Positions 33,462 to 42,211 of a stretch of DNA of 64,000 nucleotides are shown piece by piece. A program made the translations under genes and the position numbers. Source of the stretch: Helicoverpa zea (lineage: Eukaryota > Arthropoda > Insecta > Lepidoptera > Noctuidae); assembly GCF_022581195.2 (NCBI RefSeq), contig NC_061472.1, positions 8,680,001 through 8,744,000 on the forward strand, given 5' to 3'. The notes under the pieces were generated by a model, which saw only the letters and a list, made by a program, of their open reading frames with translations, did no database searches and was not told the DNA's origin. Numbering within the stretch: position 1 is the stretch's first letter; the number at the start of each line of letters is the position of its first letter.

Positions 33462-34265
33462 CGAGCCGAGAGGGATAGTTCGAACGGAGGCTGTTTGTCT
33501 CTTTCTAACACCTTGCCAGCATAAAAAAATGTTGTGATCAAAAGTTTTGTCTTCCCAAAAACAATTGAATCACTTATATTTTTATCTTATTTTAACAATT
33601 GTAAGTCAACAAATTAATAACAATCGCATTAATTTATTCGTATTTATTATTAAAACATAAACAACATAAATTTTTATTTTGCTTTTTTTTATTTTCTAGC
33701 GGTAACCCTGAACATTCTTGGCGCGTAATCAGCATTTAAAATTTTGTTTATCTTTTTTTGTATTAAATCAATTTAAACTATTAAAATGGTGAAAAAGTGT
33801 TGCGTTTCTACTTGCAAAAGTGAATCCTATGGTGGTTGCAATATATCGTTCTACAGGTTAGCTAATAATAACATTTTCGTAAACCAAACAACTAGGGTGC
33901 CCATGAATTCTTGTAACGAGTCAAAATATGGGTGATGGATTTTAAAACTGTTGTACTATTGTTATAGCTTCCCAAAAAATGAAGATAGGCGACATAAATG
34001 GCTCAGCAGTCTATATATGAAGTAGAAATACAAAAAAAAACAGTCTTCACTTCGAATCTTCCTGCTTTTATACTGCTAATTTCCGCTAATTATTAAAAGC
34101 CTTTATTAGTATCTTAAGGTCACAAACTGCGTAAGTTAAAACTTCAATACTATTCTGTGTTTAATAATCTTAGCAAATTCGGATTTGTCTCACATAGCTT
34201 AATCTCATAGTCACCCTATTAGAAAGGGACAGACAGCCTCCGTACTAACTGTTTCACTCGGCTCG
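33462..34265 (+). mobile_element. 804-bp inverted-repeat element carrying a THAP-domain frame
   Basis: Imperfect 47-bp ends (33462-33508 and 34219-34265) begin CGAGCCGAG and share ACGGAGGCTGT and CTTTCTAA. The interior encodes the N-terminal half of a THAP zinc finger. THAP domains occur in P-element-type and related transposases, so a decayed, internally deleted copy of such a transposon is the best reading. I found no matching 8-bp target duplication, so the ends may be slightly misplaced or eroded. Confidence 0.6.
33786..34025 (+). pseudogene. Truncated two-exon THAP zinc-finger frame
   Basis: Exon 1 (33786-33856) reads MVKKCCVSTCKSESYGGCN then ISFY, with a CAG/GTTAGC donor. Exon 2 (33968-34025, acceptor TATAG) reads SFPKNEDRRHKWLSSLYMK and stops at TAG. 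The joined 42 codons match the first half of a THAP domain: C-x4-C near the N-terminus, the [IV]-S-F-[HY]-x-F-P core and the R-x-x-W. The second half, with the Cys and His ligands and the AVPTIF box, is missing, so it cannot fold a full zinc site. The short intron in the middle of the domain is typical of insect THAP genes. Confidence 0.6.
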
Positions 34266-35667
34266 TTTTTTGGGTTTATATGCGCAGTCCTGTTTACTAA
34301 TATTATGTCTATGGCAACAGCACGCAGCTATGCAGATAGCACAGACTATTACTAAATCAGATAAGTAGGCACTGTAGAGGTTTTATCTCAATTAATTTGA
34401 AATTGATACAGGACATGTAGAAAATGAAAATTATTTAAAAATCGAATGTTGAAAAAGAAAAGTTATCAGTTAGATAAGATTTTTCTAATTTGCTTGCCAG
34501 TCTGTCATAGATCGACTGAAGCAATAAAGTGTAAAAGTTCATGAACTGTTTCGTTTAGTAGAAGATTGAAAACCCGTTTAGTGGCGAGCTCACTATACAG
34601 TCGAATCGCGTTGGTCAGTACAGTAGGTACCCAGCTTTTCAGTTCGATTGTTCTATCAGTAGTGTAGAGGTTGCATATTAATAGTTTTTATTTTAAATGT
34701 TAGTCGGATAACAATTTAAATAGTATTCTTTTAATAAAGATAGAAGATTAGGTTTTATATTCAACACGTGACTTCTGCCAATGAGCCTAGAATAAACATA
34801 AGTTCTTGATGATTTTAATTTAAATAAATACAAGATCCCGTAGTATGCTACGCGCTAAAGTAGCTTGATTTAGAGCCTTCTTTACTTACTGTACGGGTAT
34901 CTTACCATCTTTTTACTATCTTCCCAAAGGAGTTACAGTGTAGGTTCTGAAATTATACTGTCTCCTTTCCGAGGGTTAAAGATATGAAAAAAACTTACTG
35001 TGTAGAAAATTTGTGCAGACTTGCTATTATAAAACCTTTTTAAACAAATACATTTCAGCAACACATCACACTTTATTATTGTAAACGTGATTTGGATAGG
35101 TGTAGCTACCTACGTGTGGACTGTGGACGTTTGTTGCTTATATTGTAAGAATAGCACTTTTACGTACCTATGTCATGTATATTTTTACTCGTAAGAAAAT
35201 ATAGCTTCCTCGGGACGCAAATGACCCCGCGGAGAACAGGTTTTCAGAAATGGAATGATTACTGAACCTATTGTAATGTTGTAGAATTTTCATTCACGTA
35301 GCTGTTTTTTTTTGAGCTTAAACAAGAGGGAGATAGGTTACTTTTTACCCGTTTCGGAAAGTAATTCTCCCGGAACAAGGGTGAAACCACGAGGAGCGGC
35401 TACGTACAGGACTTATATAATTTTTTTGTGAGAATACCCTTCATGTTCAGAAAATATGGGCAAATTAATTATTTAAAACATGCGTTACAATGCCTAAAAT
35501 TATTAATTTAGTCTAATAAAGATAATAAGAATTATACGACTAGGAAACTCGATAAAAACAATAAGGTAAAGTTATGGCTTAATTTTATATCTACAAATGT
35601 ACGCATATTTACAAAAATATATTACCAAAAAATCAACAAATAAGTAACAAGTATTGCCATCATAACA
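34266..35667. other. Intergenic DNA downstream of cluster gene C
   Basis: AT-rich, no gene or clear repeat. The 3'UTR of gene C (minus strand) must lie at its right edge; no canonical AATAAA was seen within about 150 bases of the stop. Confidence 0.5.
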
Positions 35668-36762
35668 TCAGTGCTTGACTTCGTAAGCGAAGCTCTCGCC
35701 CTTAGCCCCGAATTTTCCTCCTTTGTGATGATGGGCTTCTCCATCTTCCTCTGAGGAATGTGCTGCGTCATGCTCGTCTCCAGACTCCTTGGCGAAGTGT
35801 CCTCCTTTTCCGAAACCCTTCTCGTGATGTCCTGAATCATGAGACTCTCCCTTCTCGTACCCTCCGGCCCCTGATCCATGATTTGCATGTCCATCTTCGT
35901 ACTTGTGGTGGTCTCCTTTGAGACCTTCTGCATCGTAAAAGTCTTTGTTCTTCTTGTATTCGTTTTTATCGAAGACTTTGTGATATCCATCGACCTCTTC
36001 TCCTTTGAGGTGACCAGCTTTGTGTCCGTGATCATCTCCTTTGTATTCATGTCCGTGAGCGTAGTGCTTCCCGTGACCATCGGCTTCATCATAATGGCCC
36101 TTGAGGCCTCCCTCTTTAGATACTCCGTAACCTTCTTGTTTTCCTGAGTGGTAACTCCCCGCTTCTCCTTTCTCGTAATGATATTTTTTCCCGTGTCCTT
36201 CATATCCTTTATCCCCATGACCGTAATATCCTTTCGCACCAAAGTCCTTCCCACCCCCAAAGTCGTGGTAAATACCGTGATCGAAATGTCCTAATCCATG
36301 CAAATAGTCTGAAAAATCATCTTTGTAACCTGACCCGTACCGCTTTGCGTAATCTTCGAAGATTTTGTCGTAGTTCTCGGCTGCTAGCCCGTCTATACGA
36401 TCGTCGTGTTCGTCTTCAGTTTTCTCTTCAACGGGTTTAACATGTTCCTCCGCGGTGTACGAAGCAGCTTTGGCTTCATCTTCATCTTTGGCATAGAAAG
36501 GTCCAGCAGCGGCGGGCAAGGGTGCCTTAAACGCCTCGGGCTTAGTGTACAGTTTAGAAAAATGTTCAATCACTTCACTTTCTCCCATTTTAACGACACT
36601 GGCGGGGCCATTACTTTCTTTCTTGTATATGTAGCCGGTGGCGGCCGGCTGAAGGTCAGAGCCAGTGGTCCGTACCATGACCGTCCGCTCGACGGTCTCC
36701 CGCATCTTCATGCAGGAGCCGTACGCAAAAAGCAACAACAGCGTGGCGATCTTTCGCGCCAT
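35668..36762 (-). CDS. Secreted His/Gly/Lys-rich protein with both family motifs, 364 aa (cluster gene C)
   Basis: Paralogue of gene B. The start is taken at the ATG at 36762 (MARKIATLLLLFAYGSC, a signal peptide). An upstream in-frame ATG at 36816 directly abuts the TATA box and so lies before the expected transcription start. N-terminal motif TGYIYKKESNGPASVVKMG at 42-60. An acidic/Tyr-rich middle (115-160) is followed by Gly-His-Lys-Tyr repeats (GYYGHGDKGYEGHGKKYHYE). The HGKHY...YKGDDHGHK..HLKGEEV block runs straight into the signature GYHKVFDKNEYKKNKDFYD (259-277), and a second His/Gly-rich tail follows. Codon use is less GC-biased than in gene B. Function unknown; extracellular matrix role inferred. 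Confidence 0.9.
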   Translation of the reverse strand: MARKIATLLLLFAYGSCMKMRETVERTVMVRTTGSDLQPAATGYIYKKESNGPASVVKMGESEVIEHFSKLYTKPEAFKAPLPAAAGPFYAKDEDEAKAASYTAEEHVKPVEEKTEDEHDDRIDGLAAENYDKIFEDYAKRYGSGYKDDFSDYLHGLGHFDHGIYHDFGGGKDFGAKGYYGHGDKGYEGHGKKYHYEKGEAGSYHSGKQEGYGVSKEGGLKGHYDEADGHGKHYAHGHEYKGDDHGHKAGHLKGEEVDGYHKVFDKNEYKKNKDFYDAEGLKGDHHKYEDGHANHGSGAGGYEKGESHDSGHHEKGFGKGGHFAKESGDEHDAAHSSEEDGEAHHHKGGKFGAKGESFAYEVKH

Positions 36763-36816
36763 GCTTTCAGTGATAATGTCAACTATAATAATGACGATAA
36801 AGGTCAAGACTAGCAT

Positions 36817-36824
36817 TTATATAG
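36817..36824 (-). promoter_or_regulatory. TATA box of cluster gene C (decides the start codon)
   Basis: TATATAAA on the minus strand. Transcription should start near 36790, downstream of the ATG at 36816 and upstream of the ATG at 36762. A TCATT initiator-like pentamer lies in that interval. Confidence 0.7.
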
Positions 36825-37256
36825 TGAACATAATACTGTATCGATCATTGACATTCATAAATGGGCCGACTCGAGAGCGCTCTCTAGATTGGGCAATGGT
36901 CTTCTGTGTCAATGATAATGAAAAACCCTGTATTAATTTACACGCTGCATAGCTGCGCGTTCAATCAGACGCAGAGTATAAAAACGATATTGTATTCGCG
37001 ACTGCACACTCTGGTAGCGACACGTGACTGTACTAGCTGAACTTTAAGTTAATAAAACAGTGGCCTGGATTCTGTTTATTATATTATTGAAACTATTGAA
37101 CGTAAAATGCTACCCTACTAAAGCAGCCATTACGAATGAGCACGAGACCACCCGGCCACCACCTTCCACGTGCCCTCTATGCAACATACTAACATGGTTC
37201 TGATTTCTGTCTAAATAAAACTAAGAATAAAAGTTTATGTAAACTATCGAATCATG

Positions 37257-37262
37257 TTTATT
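37257..37262 (-). terminator. Candidate poly(A) signal of cluster gene D
   Basis: Minus-strand AATAAA about 180 bases past the stop codon of gene D. Confidence 0.45.
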
Positions 37263-37440
37263 TAAACACCTTCTACATTGAATTGAATAGCAGGCAAGAA
37301 TAAAAAAAATATAACATAGTACTTGTAAAACAAACTGCGGTTTGCCTGTGAAATGGTGCCTAAATTTCACACTGCATTGTATTAGCATGACAAGTAACAG
37401 ACATCGATATTCATACTCGTAGTTATATGAATGTACGGAA

Positions 37441-38733
37441 TCAATGGCTCCTGTAATTAGAGAAATTCTTTAGCTTCTTACGCAACTTTAGCGTGCTGCC
37501 GTTTTTTTTGGACTTTTGCTGTCGCTTTTTAGTTTTATCCTCCAATGATGATGTTAATCGTTTCTCTTTACTAGAAAAATCTCTGCTAGTATTTTCTTCC
37601 ACGGACCTCATTATCATAAAGCCTTCCTGCTGATCCAGCGTCTCGGGGTTCATTCTATAAAATAAAGCATACGGGGTTTCATTGACTTCTAAACTTTCTT
37701 CACGACTCCCAATCCTGGCTACGTCCATAGCCCTATGCGTCCCAATGGTTTTATCTTTTCCTATGTACTTCCTCATATTATCAGACACGACACTCCGTTT
37801 GCTCTTCTCAAACAAATCTAAAGTTTTCGTGGTATCTCGCTTCCTGAATTCACCTTTGTGTCGTCTGTCTGCAATTTTTTGTGTCATGTCGTCTAGAACT
37901 CGCGACATTATCTCCATGTTATGTTCGTGGAGTCCATTCGCTTTGTGCAAAGTTTTGTCCATCATCAGCGACGTGGGTAACCTCTGTCGTTTCTCCTGAG
38001 ATGTGTGCACGGATAACGAGGTCAGCTGACGGTTATTATTTAATCGAACAATTTTCTGGGGATCAGTCGATATTTGTGTCTTCCTAACATTCATTTGCAC
38101 AAAACTCGGTTTAGGGTCAAACACTCCGTCCTGTTTTTGTTTTTTTTGGCTACGTTGCTTCAGTTGGCTGTAGTCGGCTTTAGGTCTTATCGGCGAAATT
38201 GGTTGATTGTTTGAAGGTTGATTATGAGGGGCAGCTTCTTGAGCGTTAGCATAATCAACTCTGACAGAAGGGTTGTTAGGTGTCTGTGTATTTTGCGGTT
38301 CTTGTGGTCCAGAAATAGCAGTATTACTCGACTGTTGATGTTGAGTCCTTTGTTGCCACTGTTTTGGTGCTTCAGTGTTTCTGTACTCCTCGACTATTCT
38401 TTTCGCGTTGCTCTTGCCGGCTTCGTGTCCTCTGAGTCTCGCGTTATCTACTACTACTGCGGTGGACGGTGAATACCTTGAAGGAGTCTTCATAACTTTA
38501 AAGTGAGAATCAACAACATGCTCGTTGTTAATCTTCTGATATTTTGGGTTATATGATCCCGTGAACTGTTTCTTGCTGTTGACACTGAATCCGGTCTTCA
38601 CGTAAGCTCCTATGCCATTGTCCAAGGCCATAAAGCCTATGTTTGGATTATCATCGTATATGTAGTACATGAGAACAGGGGACACTGCATTAAAGTATAA
38701 AAACGCACTAATTATCTTGAACAGTATCTTCAT
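37441..38733 (-). CDS. Secreted basic, Gln/Lys-rich protein with N-terminal Y-I-Y motif, 430 aa (cluster gene D)
   Basis: The frame opens at a GTG (38745), but the first ATG is at 38733, giving MKILFKIISAFLYFNAVSPV, a good signal peptide. Just after it comes LMYYIYDDNPNIGF and GAYVKTGF, matching the Y-[IV]-Y ... V-[KQ]-x-G pattern of genes B, C and F. The C-terminal HKDEY signature is absent. The rest is low-complexity: Gln/Asn-rich (130-190) and Lys/Arg-rich with dibasic sites (EKSKRSVVSD and a very basic C-terminus, KKRQQKSKKN). It is probably intrinsically disordered. It reads as a family member that has lost, or never had, the C-terminal motif. Function unknown. Confidence 0.82.
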   Translation of the reverse strand: MKILFKIISAFLYFNAVSPVLMYYIYDDNPNIGFMALDNGIGAYVKTGFSVNSKKQFTGSYNPKYQKINNEHVVDSHFKVMKTPSRYSPSTAVVVDNARLRGHEAGKSNAKRIVEEYRNTEAPKQWQQRTQHQQSSNTAISGPQEPQNTQTPNNPSVRVDYANAQEAAPHNQPSNNQPISPIRPKADYSQLKQRSQKKQKQDGVFDPKPSFVQMNVRKTQISTDPQKIVRLNNNRQLTSLSVHTSQEKRQRLPTSLMMDKTLHKANGLHEHNMEIMSRVLDDMTQKIADRRHKGEFRKRDTTKTLDLFEKSKRSVVSDNMRKYIGKDKTIGTHRAMDVARIGSREESLEVNETPYALFYRMNPETLDQQEGFMIMRSVEENTSRDFSSKEKRLTSSLEDKTKKRQQKSKKNGSTLKLRKKLKNFSNYRSH

Positions 38734-38750
38734 CTTGACTGACACAAACT

Positions 38751-38784
38751 AACTGCTGTTGGTTATTGCATTCTTCTTATAAAT
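38751..38784 (-). promoter_or_regulatory. Core promoter of cluster gene D
   Basis: ATTTATAAG (38784-38776) with CAGTT (38755-38751) about 28 bases on, minus strand. This leaves a 5'UTR of about 20 bases and supports the ATG at 38733; the GTG at 38745 is not needed. Confidence 0.6.
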
Positions 38785-39164
38785 TTTTTGCTCTCGGGTT
38801 ACTGTTGTTTATTTATCCGTATGGATTGCAAACAAACAAACTTTTGAATCACACTACAATGAGCACATCTTTGTAGGGTTAACGAAGTTGTTAGTGGACA
38901 GCTGCAAATAAAAATAAAGTTGAACAATGAATTACTTATTAAAGCACTTACAAAGTATCCGTATTTTGCAGGAATGTTGTTTATAATTAAATTAGGAACG
39001 TCGATTAATTGTTTAGCCTAAAGCATTTTAAAGGAACGTCTCAAATAAGAAAAACTATGAAAATACCTGAAGTCAGATTATACAAATGCATATTTACCTA
39101 ATAAACTCACAAATAGCCTAAATGTTAAAATGGTGGCTGGCAAGCGAGAAGAGATTACTTCATC

Positions 39165-39345
39165 GTCATCATCTCAAAAGCCTTTTCCCAACTATGTTCA
39201 ACGGTTCGGCTTCTAGTCTCACCGGACGCAGCTGGAGCGACTGCCTATCTGATCTTTTCAACCCAGTTACCTAGGCAACCTGATAGGTACCCTTGGTGGA
39301 TACTGGTGTCAGACTTGCTCCGTAACGATTGCCAAGGATATTAAA
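39165..39345 (-). mobile_element. SINE, minus orientation
   Basis: Reverse complement of the SINE at 12938-13220: CATCGTCATCATCT, AAAAGCCTTTTCCCAACTAT, GGTTCGGCTTCTAGTCTCAC, GCGACTGCCTATCTGATCTT and TTACCTAGGCAACCTGATAG. It lies between cluster genes D and E. The frames at 39359-39735 beside it are not convincing genes. Confidence 0.75.
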
Positions 39346-40180
39346 TCACAGACGGGAGTTACAGTTTAGCATGCCCTCCGAAACAGTCATCGATGTTAAA
39401 GATATACTTAGTAAATACAAACAAAGTTAGATTGGGAACTTTCAAACTTTTGCCACCACTTGGCGTAAGATAGTTTTCACTAGCGTAATACAAGCAGGTA
39501 CACTGAATACAAGTGAGGAAGGTTTTGAAAATAACCCGGTTTGAGTCAAGGACCACAATGTCATGATAAAAAGAAAGATGAAGATAAAGCAATCTCTCAT
39601 TAACTTGATTACAATGAATGATTTAAGACAAGCGTACTTCACAGTCTCACTTTCACAATGGCAAAAATTTACAATGTGTGAAAATGTGACAATGTTGTGA
39701 GGTGTTATGAGAACAGCTATGGAAACACTTCTCATTGAAAAGATTCATTACATGAGATCAAATGCGTAAACATTGAAACAGGAAAAAATCTTGCGAAAGG
39801 ACGTGACGGCGAAATGGAGTAGTACATACCAGATAATGAAAAGTTGCAACTGCACACATGCTTTTTCATCCATGAGAGAATGACCGCAATACATAATACT
39901 TTTTAAAAAGTTATGATAATAATTTTCGGCATATCGTTAAAATAACAATATAATACGAATATCAAGACAATCAAGCGGTGGAACCCTGCCAGTGAATAAA
40001 ACAATAACAAAATCATTCGTTTGTTATCAAAATAAAATCTATTAGTCATTCTATTTTTCTCATCATACATTGTTCATCTATGTAAACACCATTTAAAAAC
40101 ATCAGTAGTTTACTTTATGCATTGATTCAGAATCATGCTGCTAGTCGATACTCCGACAGCCCAGCGTTAAGCACATTAAA

Positions 40181-41218
40181 ATGAAAATTATATTGCTCGT
40201 ACTGCTAGGTTCCAGCTTTATTTTAACGATAAACGCTCGGCTGATAGAGAAAATAACCGATCGAACATTGACGACAGAAACGAAAACGACTGGTTCATCT
40301 CCACCGATACGACTCACGAGGGACGTGTACGAAGAAGACGGAGGCGTCGGCTTCTCCAAGGAAGACAACGCGCAGAGCGATGAGTTCACAAAGGCCTACA
40401 GTAGGAGAGCGAGACACTTCTTCAAAGTCAAGCCGAAGCCCGAAGTGTCAACCGTCATCCGTGTGCCCAGAGAGTCTCATGAGAAATCTGAAAAAACAAC
40501 TAAACATACCAGCACTTCACCCAGTGCGCCAGTTACAAAACCAAAAGTCACCCTCGTGAAAAAACCGATACCAAAATATAACGAAATGGACTACGATGAC
40601 GACTTCCAAATGAAGATAAGCCGATTGCCCGTGAGAGTGGTAGACTCCGGCGAACACGAAGACGAAGATTTTAATCTCGACGACTACGACTTTGATGTAA
40701 ATCATGACGAATTTGTAGGAAGAGGCAAGCCGTTGGAGCCACGTACTAAGCAAGCTACCCAAGAACGCCCTACGAAACCTAAACATGAAGTAAAATCGAC
40801 ACCCCGTGTGACACAAGAAATGAAAACGCAAAACAAAGTTGTTTCTACCCCCACACACCGACCCGTGTCCAACAAGAAGGAACGTGCTGTAGACAGTGTC
40901 ATGAGGAAACCAGGTGAGAAAGACGACTATTATGACGATGTCACTACTACTAAAGCTCCCGAGAAAGAGAAGGCACGTGACCTGGACGACGAGTTCAATG
41001 ACGACAACGAGGAAAGTAAGGAGTTCGAAGGTAAATCTGTCCGAATGGTTCGCTCACCTTGGAAAATAAATTCCTATGTGGATAAATTAGGAGAGAAAAC
41101 CTCTTCTGTGATGACTAAAGTACTCAGTATTCTACCTATGTTCCCGCAGGTGCCCAACAAAAACCCAGACGATGAAACTATGAATACGGACATGGACCCT
41201 TGGGCTGACAGATCTTAG
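40181..41218 (+). CDS. Secreted charged, disordered protein, 345 aa (cluster gene E)
   Basis: The only plus-strand gene of the cluster, facing away from D and towards F. MKIILLVLLGSSFILTINAR is a clear signal peptide. The rest alternates acidic blocks (EDEDFNLDDYDFDVNHDE; DLDDEFNDDNEESKE) with basic Thr/Pro/Lys segments (TKPKVTLVKKPIPK; EVKSTPRVTQEMKTQ) and has furin-like basic sites (YSRRARHF). The C-terminal part (NSYVDKLGEKTSSVMTKVLS then ILPMFPQVP) is more hydrophobic and may fold or bind. Neither family motif is present, so its relationship to the neighbours is by location and type only. Function unknown. Confidence 0.8.
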   Translation: MKIILLVLLGSSFILTINARLIEKITDRTLTTETKTTGSSPPIRLTRDVYEEDGGVGFSKEDNAQSDEFTKAYSRRARHFFKVKPKPEVSTVIRVPRESHEKSEKTTKHTSTSPSAPVTKPKVTLVKKPIPKYNEMDYDDDFQMKISRLPVRVVDSGEHEDEDFNLDDYDFDVNHDEFVGRGKPLEPRTKQATQERPTKPKHEVKSTPRVTQEMKTQNKVVSTPTHRPVSNKKERAVDSVMRKPGEKDDYYDDVTTTKAPEKEKARDLDDEFNDDNEESKEFEGKSVRMVRSPWKINSYVDKLGEKTSSVMTKVLSILPMFPQVPNKNPDDETMNTDMDPWADRS

Positions 41219-42211
41219 GCGACTTACTTATTTTGCAGTTTTTAAGTTTTATCGAGTTGTTTTTGCCTTTTGTGAATATGTTATTTCAAATTTTTACCTA
41301 ATCACTTTAGTACATCATTTATGTGAATCGAATTGACTAGTTATATATAAATGTTATTAGTGGTATTGTCAGAAGTATACAGAATATTGCGTTACTGTTT
41401 GCCTTTTTTTATTTTACATAATATTATTCTGCATTAAAATATAGCGGCTAGGGTAAATAATTACTTTACGAAAACAGAACACCAGTTTTTTCGTAAATTT
41501 TATTTCTAAGAAATACATATCTTAAGGTAGCTTTGTGTGTATCGCTTATACCTAGCTTAAATATTACATTTTATATTTCGAATTTGCATTGTAAATCAAC
41601 ATTATAAAAATATTGTTCATTACACAATTTTGTCGTTTCATTTTAAAACTCGTACCTACTTAAAGCAACAATTGATTTTTGGAGACTTATCATCAATCAG
41701 TCTACCTACCTAGTCTATAAACGTTACAACATGGTCAAAATCGTTTGGTTATGTGAAGGTTAGTGAATCGCACAGCATATTTATTCTATATCATTGTTTT
41801 TCCGGTTGCAGTGAACTACATTAAGGTTTTAATGATTAGTTCAATGCTATTCTAAAACAGGCAGAGATGGATCGTTACCTGAAGTAAAAAAAGACTTATC
41901 AGCTAGGTAAAAAAACAATGCCCTACAATAGCAGAAAATTAAAAAAATAACAGGGAGCGATGTCATCGCTATGAATGTTACGACTAATTGTCTTTCGTCA
42001 GTCCATTCGAGGTTGTTTACACTGAAGAGGAAATCAACAAACATGTGTTATGATTTCCTAGACCATTATGATAGTCTATTATCTCTAAACACAATTCCGA
42101 ATTGTTTAAACCTCCGCAAAACTCCACTTTTTCAGTCACTCACTTTGCACCGTCTGTCGTCACTTTCTGAGTGTCTCGGTTGAGTACATCACCCAAATGT
42201 TTCGCCTCCTG
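41219..42211. other. Convergent 3' flanks of cluster genes E and F
   Basis: The two genes converge here. No further gene; frames at 41847-42183 are shadows or chance. A TTTATT near 41780 could be the distal poly(A) signal of F. Confidence 0.5.

Noticed and set aside
38734..38745. GTG start of gene D giving four extra residues
   Set aside because: Nuclear genes start at ATG; the ATG at 38733 gives a good signal peptide and follows the promoter.
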